A stretch of DNA of 64,000 nt from Flaccisagitta enflata. Its lineage: Eukaryota; Chaetognatha; Sagittoidea; Aphragmophora. Positions 13,146 through 25,231 of this stretch are shown piece by piece (the first letter of the stretch is position 1; every line of letters begins with the position of its first letter). A program made the translations under genes and the position numbers. Location: positions 42,532,001 through 42,596,000 of the forward strand of contig OZ231126.1 of NCBI GenBank assembly GCA_965153355.1, given 5' to 3'. A model generated the notes under the pieces. That model searched no databases. It had not been told where the DNA came from and saw nothing but the letters and a program-made list of their open reading frames with translations.

Positions 13146-14266
13146 TGGAGAAAAGGAGGAAGGGAGAAGTTGAAGGATCAGATGATGGTGGAAATGGAAG
13201 GAGATGGTGAAGGTGGATGATGGAGAAAAGGAGGAAGGGGGGAGTGGAAGGATTCGATGATGGTGGAAATGGAAGGAGATGGTGAAGGTGGATGATGGAG
13301 AAAAGGAGGAAGGGGGAAGTTGAAGGATCAGATGATGGTGGAAATGGAAGGAGATGGTGAAGGTGGATGATGGAGAAAAGGAGGACGGGGGGAGTGGAAA
13401 AGGATCAGATGATGGTGGAAATGGAAGGAGATGGTGAAGGTGGATGATGGAGAAAAGGAGGAAGGGGGAAGTTGAAGGATCAGATGATGGTGGAAATGGA
13501 AGGAGATGGTGAAGGTGGATGATGGAGAAAAGGAGGAGGGGGGAAGTGGAAGGATCAGATGATGGTGGAAATGGAAGGAGATGGTGAAGGTGGATGATGG
13601 AGAAAAGGAGGAAGGGGGAAGTTGAAGGATCAGATGATGGTGGAAATGGAAGGAGATGGTGAAGGTGGATGATGGAGAAAAGGAGGAAGGGGGGAGTGGA
13701 AGGATCAGATGATGGTGGAAATGGAAGGAGATGGTGAAGGTGGATGATGGAGAAAAGGAGGAAGGGGGGAGTGGAAGGATCAGATGATGGTGGAAATGGA
13801 AGGAGATGGTGAAGGTGGATGATGGAGAAAAGGAGGAAGGGGGAAGTGGAAGGATCAGATGATGGTGGAAATGGAAGGAGATGGTGAAGGTGGATGATGG
13901 AGAAAAAGAGGAAGGGGAAAGTGAAAGGATCAGATGATGAGGGAAATGGAAGGAGATGGTGAAGGTGGATGATGGAGAAAAGGAGGAAGGGGGAAGTGGA
14001 AGGATCAGATGATGGTGGAAATGGAAGGACATGGTGAAGGTAGATGATGGAGAAAAAGAAGAAGGGGAAAGTGGAAGGATCAGATGATGGTGGAAATGGA
14101 AGGAGATGGTGAAGGTGGATGATGGAGAAAAGGAGGAAGGGGTAGTGGAAGGATCGGATGATGATGATGGAAATGGAACGAGATAGTGAAAGTGGAAGAT
14201 GGAGAGCAGGAGGAAGGGGAAAGTGAAAACTGAAAAGATGAGATGATGATGGGAATGGAAGGAGAT
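13146..14266. repeat. 75-bp minisatellite, block 4
   Basis: About 15 units. Its end is the insertion site of the TIR element that follows, and the array resumes at 17660. Confidence 0.93.
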
Positions 14267-15254
14267 CACGCCCCTTCTTAACTGAGGTAACTTTTTAAAA
14301 ATTCCTCAGCATTGCCATCCATGCAGGGCTGTTATATACATGTTGACAAATGTAACCAGGCAAAAAACAAAAATTTCTGTTGGGATTTTTACGAGAAAAT
14401 GCCGTTAAATGCCGTAAAAAGCCGTAAAATTGCATTTTTAATCATTTTGTTGTGTTAATCTAGCTCGAAAACAACGGCTGTAGCTCAACAGTGTTGATCT
14501 AGCACAGTGACACATATGTGCAGAGACTGAAGTAAAGACGTCACCATTAGACATAATTTCATGCCGTAATTTGCCGTTAAAAATCCATTTTTGACCGTTT
14601 TTTCGGTATTAGCCCCTCACCAAGGTTGATAGTAACTCATGAAGTGCCAGAAAATAGGTATTAGGGCCTAGGACACTCACATTAATAAATTTCAAATTGT
14701 AGATCAGATAATTAGTCTCAATTAAATGCCGTAAAAGGTCGTAAATCACCGTAAAGATAGCATTTTTGGAATTTTTTGTGGCAAATTTGCTTTAAACACC
14801 ACTACACTCATCATATATTGTTTAGACTATGACGAAATAGCCCTAGAATGTATATATGAAAATACTCAGGTTAGCCCGTCCCTACTTGATATCATTTTTT
14901 GCTGAAAAAATGCCGTAAAATCCGCATTTTTCACCATTTTTCAAGATACCACAACATTTCTGTGAAAACCACTAGAAAGTGGATATTTAGGTCTGAGACT
15001 CACTTATGTTATAATTTCAAAGTATAGCATTGTGATTGAGTCTGATTAAAACGCCATTAAGGGCTGTAATATGATATATAATATGATGATCTTGACGATT
15101 TAGTGGGTACTGTTAGTCCAAAGCACTGCTCCTTTTGTCAGAAATTGATAAAACATTGATGAGGCACTGGGAACCATCCATGCAAAAACCTGAGTCAACA
15201 CGCTATCATTCTATACATTCATATGCCGTAAAATGCCATTAAAAAGGCATTTCG

Positions 15255-15255
<1 letters not shown>

Positions 15256-15338
<83 letters not shown>
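15256..15338. repeat. (CA)n microsatellite
   Basis: About 41 CA units inside the TIR element. Confidence 0.95.
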
Positions 15339-15341
<3 letters not shown>

Positions 15342-15609
15342 GCATGCGCGCGCATGCATTCTCAAACACGTACACGCAAATGCCAACATGCATACAAACG
15401 CATGTGCGTAGTGACATTTTAATTCTCTTTCAATCTGCCATAGATGAATACGCCATTTATAAGGACCACATTTTGCGGGTGCTTGATTTTTTGTACTTCT
15501 GTTTTCTCTGTTTTTATTATTTTTTTTTACGAATATGATCATTTCATTCATTTCATTTGCTAGTCAGAGAACAAAACTTCTAAAAATCCGTCATGAACTT
15601 GGAGTAAAA

Positions 15610-15765
15610 CAAGGCTGGATACACGGCAATCCAGTCGCTGACAGTTGGGCAGGAGCAGTAATGCGAAAACCGCTTGGAATTTAAAAATGTGACAGACGGA
15701 CCGACCGAGGGACGGACCGACCTACCGACCAACATGGCAAGGTGTAGAGTCGCGTGTCCGCGACT
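15610..15765 (-). repeat. Pearl-like repeat type A
   Basis: CAAGGCTGGATACACGG at one end, a GACC/GACG core, and GAGTCGCGTGTCCGCGACT at the other. It is nested in the 14267-17659 element. Confidence 0.8.
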
Positions 15766-16119
15766 AAAAATTCAAATAGAAAATGGAAAACATTTAAAAA
15801 AGCGCGTTGAGTAAATTGTTAATTAGGTCGATCTCACAAGGGACTGGCCACACAGATGGCGCGACATAAGGATGTGTGTCAGTACCATATTAGCATTATC
15901 ACGCGCATGGGTGTACGGGGAGGGACGTCAGGTTCGGCCGACGTCCCTGTTTGTCGGGCTTACACCCATGATGAAAAAGAAGGCAAAAAATGATAAAAAA
16001 TGTAAAAAAGCATACATGGGGAAGATTTGAAAAGAATGAACAAGTGATAAAGCCTGTTGGGCTTAAAACTCTGTCGGACTTGAAACTGGTTGCTGACAGC
16101 CCTTTGAGATTTCGCGCCA

Positions 16120-17530
16120 TACACTTATGATCAAAGTCGCTGTTTTTGAATCAGTCAAATACGTTAGAACTTAGAACGGTCAAAAATGCCATTTTTATGG
16201 CATTTTACAGCATTTTAAAACCAAAAATGATACCTCATGATGACGGCTTTACTTGAATCTTGGTGTGAATATGTGTCAGTTCCATTTCAGCATTATCAGA
16301 CAAGAGTCGCTGTTTTTGAATCAGTTAAATCTGGTATAATGGTCCAAAACGCCATTTTTATGGCATGTTACAGCATTTCATGACCTACAATGATACCCTA
16401 TGATGACGGCTTTGCTTGATTCTTAGTGTGAATATGTGTTAGTTCCATTTCAGCATTATCAGACAAGAGTCGCTGTTTTTGAATTAGTTCAATTGGATGT
16501 AACGGTCCAAAATGCCATTTTTATGGCATTTTACAATATTTTACGGCATAAAATGATACCCTATGATGACGGCTTTACTTGAATGTTAGTGTGATATGTG
16601 TCAGTGCCATTTTAACATTATCTGACAATAGTATTTGTTTTTGAATCAGTTAAATCTGATATAACGGTCATAAATGCAATTTTTATGGCATTTTGAGGTA
16701 TTTTATGGCATTTTACGGCACAAAATGTTACTCTATGCTGACGTTTTTTCTTGAATCTCTGCGTGAATGTGTGTCAGTGCCATGTCAGCATTAACAGACC
16801 AGAGTCGCTGTTTTTGAATCAGTTAAATCTGATATAATGGTCCAAAACGCCATTTTTACGGCATTTTACAGCATTTTATGACATAAAATGATACCCTATG
16901 ATGACGGCTCTACTTGATTCTTAGTGTGAATATGTGTTAGTTCCATTTCAGCATTATCAGACAAGAGTCGCTGTTTTTTAATCAGTTCAATTGGATATAA
17001 CAGTCCAAAATGCCATTTTTACGGCATTTTACAGCATTTTACGACATAAAATGATACCCCATGATGACGGCTTTACTTGAATCTTTGTGTGAATCTGTGT
17101 CAGTGCTATTTCAGCATTATCTGACAATAGTAGCTGTTTTTGAATTAGTCAAATCTGATATAACGGTCAAAAATGCCATTTTTACGGCATTTTACGGCAT
17201 TTTACGGTATGAAATGATACTCCATGGCGACGGCTTTTTCTTGAATCTCTGCGTGAATGTGTGTCAGTGCCATGCCAGCATTAACAGACAAGAGTCGCTG
17301 TTTTTAAATCAGTTGAATCTGTTATAATGGTCAAAAACGCCATTTTTACGGCATTTTACGGCATAAAACGATACCCTATGGTCACGGCTTCACTTGAATC
17401 TTTGCGTGAATGTGTGTCAGTGCCATGTCAGCATTATCTGACAAGAGTCGCTGTTTCTAAATCAGTTAAATCTGATATAACGGTCAAAAATGCCATTTTT
17501 ACGGCTTTTTACGGCATTTAACGGCATTTT
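16120..17530. repeat. ~165-bp tandem repeats of the TIR element
   Basis: The phrase GAGTCGCTGTTTTTGAATCA recurs about every 165 bp (16131, 16304, 16468, 16803, 16966, 17293, 17443 and variants). Each unit also has ATGATACCCTATGATGACGG and CATTTTTACGGCATTTTACG. Confidence 0.9.
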
Positions 17531-17753
17531 CTCGTAAAAATCCCAACAGAATTTTTTGTTTTTTGCATGGATACATTTGTCTACACATATATAACAGCCC
17601 TGCATGGGTGGCAATGCTGAGGAATTTTTAAAAAGTTACCTCAGTTAAGAAGGGGCGTGAGATGGTGACAGTAGATGATGGAGAAAAGGAGGAAGGGGGA
17701 GGTGGAAGGATCAGATGATGATGGGAATGGAAAGATATGATGAAAGTGGAAGA

Positions 17754-18078
17754 TTTGAGACCTGAGAGGGAAAGTTTGAGGGCAATTATGAGCCCTCAAA
17801 GGATAAGTTTGATTTTGGGCATGACAAGACTAGTTTTAGGCCTTAGAGGACAGAGTTTGGGCCTCAGAGAGCAATTTTTGGCCTGGGAGAGCTAATTTTG
17901 GACCTGAGAGGGCTAATTTGGGGCCTGAGAAAGCTTATTTGGGGTCTGAAAGGGGCTTGCGTAGTGTCGGGGGGGACTGACGTATGGACATATGGACATA
18001 TGGACGTAGGTCTGGAATTTCACCCCTGTGTCACCAGGTTATCGGCCTTCTGGGGATGCTGCCAAAAAGGCTGACCCA
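17754..18078 (-). repeat. AGGCC-family stem-loop repeat, left-arm copy
   Basis: A GGCCTGAGAGGGCTAATTTT-type ~20-bp minisatellite core, then TTTCACCCCTGTGTCACCAG and a degraded CTGCCAAAAAGG end. It is mirrored at 39940-40257 in the right arm. Confidence 0.75.
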
Positions 18079-18089
18079 AGCATTTGGGC

Positions 18090-18196
18090 AGAAGTACAGT
18101 GCAAAAACCGCCTGTAAACGCTGAAAAAGCTAACAAACACGGACTGACCGACCAACCGACATACACAGCGGGCTATAGAGTCCCGTGCACGCCACT
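18090..18196 (-). repeat. Pearl-like type A relic
   Basis: GCAAAAACCGCCTGTAAACG, a GACC core and GAGTCCCGTGCACGCCACT remain, while the CAAGGCCGG end is lost. It is mirrored at 39793-39890, so it predates the arm duplication or haplotype split. Confidence 0.65.
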
Positions 18197-18625
18197 GTGG
18201 CAATGATCTAACCTTCATAATCCCCAACCCTAAGATCGCAGCCACTGACTAAAGTCCTACAGGAATTCGTTAAAACGGATCCCCTCAAAGAATGATACAA
18301 TGTAAAACGAAGAAGCGTTAGAATTCGCATGTTGAAGCTCTTGAAATTTTGAATCATTTTACAAAGGCGTATTATGCGGTTTGAGCATAAATGCAAGGAA
18401 AAATATAGCAAGGGTTCCCTAGCTTTTTTTATCTCGGTAATACAGGAAACGGAAGTAGCATAATGTTAGATCCAGGTATCCTAATTTTTCTCTCTGGGAC
18501 GTCTTTTCCGGTAAAAACAAAAACTTTATGTAATAAAATGCGGACAACAATATGCAAATGAGATAAAAGAAGATCTGGAAATCACTTCCATGGATTCCTT
18601 TGCAAACAAAAGAACAATGTTTTCT

Positions 18626-18981
<356 letters not shown>

Positions 18982-19240
18982 GTGAAAGTTGTTTGAGATT
19001 GAATTTTTGCTAGAAATAGAAAAAATGGGGGAGGGGGAAGGAGGAAGAGGCGCTGCTCACGGTCGGCGACCCTTAAGGGGAGTTGAAATATGAATTGGGA
19101 AATCCCGTTGAATTGAGAGTCTGAAAAATCTCGTGGGATTAAGTGAAGGATATGCGGAGAGAGAGAGAGAGAGAGAGAGGAATGAAAGTGGTATAGACCA
19201 GCCATGCGAGAACGAAAATGAAACACTCCCACTCCATTTC

Positions 19241-19353
<113 letters not shown>

Positions 19354-19508
19354 AATTAAAGACTGCAAATGGATCCATTAAGACTTTAAGTTTAATTTTG
19401 TGACAGACTCGATGTGTCACTTGCATTGAGAATCATCATGCAATAGAATTCAGGGATCGGTCACCGACCTCTTTGTATTAGGCATGACATCGCCAGTGAG
19501 TTTAATAA

Positions 19509-19761
19509 TAAGGCCGGATACACGGCTACCCCAGTCGTGTGCGGGTGAGCAGGGGCTGTATTTTAGATAAGTGGAGCATATGTGCAGGAGCAGTAAGGCC
19601 GAAAATTCGAAAACCCCATAAACGCCGAAAAAGTATAGTGTGACGGACGGACTGACTGACTGATGGACTGACAGACCGACGGACGGACTGACAGACCGAC
19701 GGACGGACGGACGGATGGACGGACCGACAAAGCAGGGTGTAGAGTCGCCTAGCACGCGACT
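19509..19761 (-). repeat. Pearl-like repeat type A, full length
   Basis: About 253 bp with AAGGCCGGATACACGGCTAC, CCCAGTCGTGTGCGGG, a long GACG/GACT core, GTGTAGAGTCGC and CACGCGACT. It is shared with the right arm (36994-37246), so it predates the arm-specific insertions. Confidence 0.85.
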
Positions 19762-20248
19762 AAAATCATAGAGAATAATTGTCGCAACAGCGTCTTATGT
19801 TCAACGGTATTCGTTGCCCCTCAGTCAGAGTGTGTGGAGACATTGTGATGAGGCAGGCAGCAGCCTATAAGAAGCAAATGATTTATTCTAGACATGGACT
19901 TGTGCCACAAGGCTGAAATTTAAGCCTCGATGCTGGGATTGGAGCCATGAGGATAGGATCTGAACCTTGGGACTGACATTTTAACCTTACTACCTAGCAG
20001 AGGTGTAACGAACTAATCGCCTGGTAGATTAATCGGGTCGATTTTTTGCGTTTCTGAACAATCTTCCTGAGTCACCAAAACAAAAAAAAATCGGGTCGAT
20101 TTTTTGTCCTTTTAAGTTGCATGCTACGCGACTCTATAAGCCACTTTTTGGTCCCTTTCTGTCTGTCTGTCCATCACAACATCATTGTGTTTTTTTATGT
20201 CTCTGAACAGTAGAAGTGGAAGAGCAAACACAGCCATTTCAATTTAAA

Positions 20249-20603
20249 CAAGGCCAACACCTATAAGTCGCGTGCGAGACATAAATAATTTAAGATGACT
20301 TTTATTGACTCAAGATGACTTAAAATGACTCAAGACAACTTTAAATGACTTAAAAAGACCTAAAATGACTGAAATGACTACTTTGACCTATTTGACTTAA
20401 GTGACTTAAAATAACTTAAAATAACTTAGAATGACTTAGAATGACTTAGAATGACTTAGAATGACTTAGAATGACTTAAAATGACTTAGAATGACTAGAA
20501 ATAAGTTAAAGTATAATAAAAAAGTAAAGTGTGACGGACCGACGGACGGACCGACGGACCGACGAACGGACAAAGCGGGTTGTAGAGTCGCGTGCACGCG
20601 ACT
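20249..20603 (-). repeat. Pearl-like repeat type B
   Basis: CAAGGCCAACACCTATAAGT, then an AATGACTTAG ~10-bp minisatellite, then GACC/GACG tetranucleotides and the palindromic AGTCGCGTGCACGCGACT. Nested in the 3.1-kb hAT-like element beside another degraded head at ~20116. Confidence 0.85.
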
Positions 20604-21424
20604 AAAAAAAAAATTGTTTGTCTCTCAGTCTGTCTGTCTGATTTTTTTTTAAATTGCCATTGCAAGCGACTTAGGTCTAGTGACCTCGTTTTTCTCTGCT
20701 AGCATAGATTCGATTTGACGATGAGACTGATTTAGATATGAGTTAGAAGTAAGAAATGGAAAATTGTTGATGAAATGCATTGCACAACTGCGAAAATGTA
20801 CGTAGATACTTGCAAAACCCACATTCTAAAACAAAATTCAACTTCAAAAGCTTGCTTACAATCTGACGCGAATTGAAAAAAAGACGCAATTTTGAAAGGC
20901 TGATTATGCCATCGAAACTCATGAAAACCATATTTGAATTCTAGGTTGTTAAAAGGCTCCTGGGAAAATACTTTTATTTAGCACCAATCTGGTATTTCTT
21001 TTTTCGTTTGGAAATGGCATTAGTTTGAGTAACTACTTTGCTTATTTCATTTTTGCAGTTGCATAGAAAAATATGCATTTTAGCAAAATGGTCTTTCACT
21101 TTGACTGACTCTAGCTTGTAAACGGTTAAAGATAAAGACCTGCGATTGGTCTAGATTGACAGAGTTTTTTGAAAATCTTCAAAATCACTTTGTCTAATAA
21201 ATATTTGTGGAGCTTATTGAACCGTTATTTTTTTGACAAACACAAAGGAGCGTCTTTTTTTTCAAATTCACGTAGTAAATGAAAAACGCAGTTGTCTCTA
21301 CTGTTAAGTTGGCTCTTACTTCTTTTTTCATATTAATGAATGACTAAACCGTGGATTACTTATCTTGTGACATTGAGTGGCTTCTAGAACATGTTGCTGT
21401 GACTACAAATGATATTTTTACTTA

Positions 21425-22950
21425 CGGATGCAGTCAACCTCTGAAACAATTTTAAGACCCTCTACACTGTTTTTTTTAATTTCTGATAGAAATTTATAAA
21501 AAAACCTTAGCAACCAAGCTTAAGTGTACCTCAATATGTCCTATTTTCAGTGAAACATGAATTTTGAGTCACTTCCCCTCACTAGTGGTATGCCAGCATA
21601 TGATAGTAAATGTTTAAGAAAAGCGCTTTCTCTCATAAATTTGATGGAAAAAGGGTAGGAGTGTCCATCAATGCTTCTTTCTTGATTTTTTTAGTTGTAT
21701 CACACATAAATGATGATCCACAGAAAAAATTTCAAAAATCATTGCAGTTGAAGACCTCAAGTCCTTTAAAAATTGGGGAAACATCGTTTTTTATATGTTT
21801 TTTACATTATCAAAGTCCTTTAAGAATGAGGGCTTGAAACGAGACAAATGCATGAACTCATGAGTCAAATCATAGCTGTGGCGCTGTAGACTTATATCCA
21901 CTTTGATGGGTCGAACAAATCTAGACAAAAGACGCAGAATTTCTCTCTAAATGTTAAGTAGTCAAGGCGCGCAGAAAACGCCTATTTACTGCACTCTTTA
22001 AACAGGGGGTCCTCTATCACAAGTTGTTGGAAAATTGATTTTTCTTCATCTAAGTTGTAGGAAATCAAAGTAAAACAAGTTTTTTTCTGCATATTTTGGT
22101 TTGTTTTCTAATATTAGATTGATATTGGGTATTTTTTGTGAGAAAAATCAAAGTTAAAAAATTTTCAAATTGGTCAAAAATAGAATATTTCATGTTTTTT
22201 CATCTTTCTATGATCAAATGTCTGTGTCAGAGGGCCCAACAATTTCATTTTAGTCTTTTTTCAGCTTGACCTATTGTCTAATGTGAAATATTTCATGAAA
22301 AAAACATTTTTGAATAATCGTCTTTTCCCTTTAAAGGATGCAGTCAACCTCTGAAACAATTTTAAGACCCTAAAGGATGCAGTCAACCTCTGAAACAATT
22401 TTAAGACCCTCTACACTGTTTTTTTTTAATTTCTGATAGAAATTTATAAAAAAACCTTAGCAACCAAGCTTAAGTGTACCTCAATATGTCCTATTTTCAG
22501 TGAAACATGAATTTTGAGTCACTTCCCCTCACTAGTGGTATGCCAGCATATGAAAGTAAATGTTTAAGAAAAGCGCTTTCTCTCATAAATTTGATGGAAA
22601 AAGGGTAGGAGTGTCCATCAATGCTTCTTTCTTGATTTTTTTAGTTGTATCACACATAAATGATGATCCACAGAAAAAATTTCAAAAATCATTGCAGTTG
22701 AAGACCTCAAGTCCTTTAAAAATCGGGGAAACATTGTTTTTTATATGTTTTTTACATTATCAAAGTCCTTTAAGAATGAGGGCTTGAAACGAGACAAATG
22801 CATGAACTCATGAGTCAAATCATAGCTGTGGCGCTGTCGACTTATATCCACTTTGATGGGTCGAACAAATCTAGACAAAAGTCGCAGAATTTCTCTCTAA
22901 ATGTTAAGTAGTCAAGGCGCGCAGAAAACGCCTATTTACTGCACTCTTAC
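21425..22950. repeat. ~0.95-kb tandem duplication
   Basis: 21425-21985 recurs at 22376-22948 almost unchanged (offset 950). The join carries an extra short repeat of GGATGCAGTCAACCTCTGAA. Short reading frames of 75 codons exist in both copies but show no family signature. Confidence 0.9.
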
Positions 22951-23238
22951 TTAAAAGGGCTAACTGGCAAAACAAACGACCCATGGTCGATTTTTGGTCG
23001 ATTTTTTAGGGGGGTTTGACCATGATTCATTCGACCTGGTCGATTTTTAAAATCAATAGTTCGTGACACCTATGCTACCTAGGAAATGTTTATAGCACCA
23101 AGTTAAACCTTCCATAACTTGCCTTAGTCTTAATGAATTTAGCTTTTTAAAAAAACCAAAAATGATCTCCAAGAAATTATCTTTCGATCTAGACCAAGCA
23201 GAACCTTCCAGCTCAATTTGTACAAAAGTTACAATAAA

Positions 23239-23361
23239 CAAGGCCGGATACACGGCTACCGAAGTTGCGTGCGGGTTGGCAGGGGCCATATTTGAGGTCA
23301 CCAGACCATTTGAGCAGGAGCAGTGAGGTCAAAGAAATAAAATCATAAAAAAGTCAAAGTG
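23239..23361 (-). repeat. Pearl-like type A, split by the LTR element
   Basis: CAAGGCCGGATACACGGCTA through AAAGTCAAAGTG, then sequence switches to the LTR. The intact version of the same copy is at 36437-36608. Confidence 0.8.
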
Positions 23362-23903
23362 TGTTACAGGTAGAATATTGTGTGGAGGCGACAACGGATA
23401 TCGGTAGATGGACGATGGCGCTATTTAATGGATCTATGGACGATTAGAATCATGGATGAAGATTGAAGTTATATATGAGTTATATTTCGATTGCGTTTAA
23501 GTCGTATATGAGTCTTGATCCATATTGTTATTGATATTTATATAAACGATCGATTCTTATACTATTGCTTGTGCGCATAACATTTGTTATATTTCTCTTT
23601 CTCCCTTTAGATATTAGATATATGCCTGAGGCTTTAATGATAGTGTTTTGGGTCGTCTATTGGAATCGTGGTACACTACTTGTTGCTTCTTGATTTCCAG
23701 AGCCATAATACATATACATAGTGCCAGTTGTTGATGAATGCTTACGTGGAACTATCGGAGACACGTTGTGTAAAGACTTGATGAGATACTATCTGACTTT
23801 CATAGTCGTGTGATAACAAGCGTCAGTGGACGGACGCATACTGGCCTTTGCACTCACTCGATATGTCGACGCTCTGAAGGTAAGGGGAAAATATCCTCTT
23901 ACA
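23362..23903 (+). mobile_element. Long terminal repeat (left arm)
   Basis: 542 bp starting TGTTACAGG and ending CTCTTACA, giving TG...CA termini. A TATATAA box is near 23535. It is followed two bases later by a primer-binding-site-like TGGTGCATCGTCC, and it sits inside a pearl-like repeat that is intact elsewhere. Its inverted twin is 26736-27275. No opposite-end LTR or pol is present, so the element is incomplete and the LTR call rests on its ends, primer site and insertion context. Confidence 0.65.
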
Positions 23904-23905
23904 AT

Positions 23906-23927
23906 TGGTGCATCGTCCTATCGAACC
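23906..23927 (+). promoter_or_regulatory. Putative tRNA primer-binding site
   Basis: TGGTGCATCGTCCTATCGAA directly after the LTR. Read in reverse complement it ends in CCA and contains TTCGA like the T-loop of a tRNA, as expected for an LTR-element primer site. The tRNA identity is not resolved. Confidence 0.5.
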
Positions 23928-24570
23928 ATATTACACACTGAGACCACCTCCCGAATGAGAGCCCCCTGGAGGCATTTTGCTACTTCGCTGTATTAGGGCA
24001 TCTGTGGCGTTCAGCCATTAACCGTCGACGACCAGCACTACCGACGCCGTCGGGACCCGCTGGTGTAGGTTCAACGCGCTGTTGTCTGGCGCGCAGATTG
24101 CAACTCCCGGCTTGCAAGTGCCTGGGAGTTCCCGTTCAACAATCCTTCTCTTGGTGCCGCGCGTTGCCTTGCGGTGGCTTGGATACGTGCATCGTGGCAG
24201 GGCACCCAGTCTACGACATTGTCTCTGCCAGTGAACCAAGACTGTCTATCTTTAAACCCAGCTGGTACATTTTCTTCTTACTTGCAAAAAGGCAGACTTT
24301 CAGCACTGAAACAGTCATCTGGATAACGTCTCTAACCTGCAGACGTGAGGTAGTTGGCGAGCGGAGCTGCAGAAGTGCAGAAGAAAGCCTTTTCTTCACA
24401 TTCTTTGGTTGCAGTGTGTTATTGGGGGTGGTTGTTAAAGCCTCAGAAGGGGCGCGTCCAGGCCATTTTGCTTTTCAGTGAAGATTTTAGCTTCCATATC
24501 ATGTACATAGTGTCGATACAACAACAACAGTGTTTTTCATCCTTTTGAAACTTCTCCTTGGAAACGATAA
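23928..24570 (+). other. Leader of the LTR element (left arm)
   Basis: Sequence between the primer site and the gag-like ATG. It is conserved between arms, and the right arm has an extra 15-bp tandem copy of GCGCGTTGCCTTGCG. A 127-codon frame (24098-24481) also exists as 132 codons in the right arm, the difference being exactly this 15-bp duplication. It has no recognisable domain, so I treat it as non-coding or unknown. Confidence 0.5.
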
Positions 24571-25231
24571 ATGGAATATAATCCTTTCGAACGGCGACGC
24601 CATTTTCCATCGCGTGGACGTGCGCCGACACGTGCCACTGCGGACAGCGAACTTACAATTAGCGCCTCGCACACCGAGTCGTGCATAAGGGACACATACA
24701 GGAGCCCCAGCCCTGCTGTGTCCGAAAGTGAACTTGGCGCTGCAGGTGGTGCGCCGGCGAACACATCAAGCCAAACGCCGGTTAACACAAGCACGAGTGG
24801 ATCGGAAGTCCACCATCATCATCATCACCACCACCATCACTATCATCACTACGGCGACTTCGCCGGAAACGACAGACCAAGGAAACGACAGACCAAGGTC
24901 GTGTTCGAGGGAGCGCCCTTACAACAGACCGTACCAGCTGCCAAGCAGGACAAACCGCGGAGTAGACGGTCTGCCCTCCTACGAAGAGGCGGTCTTGGAG
25001 AACAATACTTACGTGAGACACAACCGTCCGCAGCCGCGGGTTGAAAACGAGGACCGCACCTGGGAGTACGCTCCGCGAGCAGCAAGGAGAATCAGCCCAA
25101 TTGCCCGCCCTCCCTACAGAGATAGCGAACGATCAGTAGAAAGAAACGACGGAGGCTTTGGACGCGGCAGAAGAATCAGTTCCCCGCGTGCAGGTTCCCC
25201 GCGTGCAGGTTGGCGCCGTGTCCGTCAGGGG
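24571..25231 (+). pseudogene. Gag-like ORF, left-arm copy, frameshifted
   Basis: Same start (MEYNPFERRR) and poly-His segment as the right-arm copy. A 16-bp tandem duplication of AAACGACAGACCAAGG near 24880-24900 shifts the frame after residue ~102. The second half is readable in another frame (through LPSYEEA) and stops 13 codons after the palindrome junction. It is broken twice, by the duplication and by the loss of everything beyond the junction. No function is inferred beyond that of the right-arm copy. Confidence 0.75.

Larger units (their letters stand above)
14267..17659. mobile_element. TIR element with internal ~165-bp repeats, 3.4 kb
   Basis: Terminal inverted repeats of ~140 bp begin CACGCCCCTTCTTAACTGAG and end with its inverse. 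AGAT flanks both sides (14263-14266, 17660-17663), and the right arm near 40350 shows the uninterrupted GGAGATGGTGAAGG target, so a 4-bp duplication is supported. The interior has GCCGTAAAA motifs, a CA microsatellite, a nested pearl-like copy and eight to nine tandem ~165-bp repeats. No transposase frame is seen. The superfamily is not assigned. Confidence 0.8.
19998..23074. mobile_element. hAT-like non-autonomous element, 3.1 kb
   Basis: Ends CAGAGGTGTAACGAACTA and, inverted, CATAGGTGTCACGAACTA. A perfect 8-bp duplication CTACCTAG flanks it (19990-19997, 23075-23082). The right arm at 36752-36768 has the uninterrupted site. GGTCGATTTTTTG-like subterminal motifs occur at both ends. The interior holds a nested type-B repeat and a ~0.95-kb direct duplication. 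No transposase is seen. A 75-bp fragment of its end also lies at 27563-27637. Confidence 0.88.
23000..25231. repeat. Inner inverted repeat, left arm
   Basis: About 2.23 kb, reverse-complementary to 25388-27637 with a few percent divergence and small tandem-duplication indels. It contains, in order, the end of a hAT-like element, a truncated pearl-like repeat, an LTR, a leader and a gag-like reading frame. Homology stops at the shared 11-mer TCCGTCAGGGG (25221-25231). Confidence 0.95.

Noticed and set aside
8161-14266. CRISPR-like repeat array
   Set aside because: Repeats are 75 bp with no unique spacers, in a eukaryotic context. It is a plain minisatellite.
24098-24481. 127-codon frame in the LTR leader as a gene
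   Set aside because: It is conserved between arms only as the surrounding DNA is, its opposite strand is equally open, and it has no recognisable domain. The 15-bp arm difference is a simple duplication.
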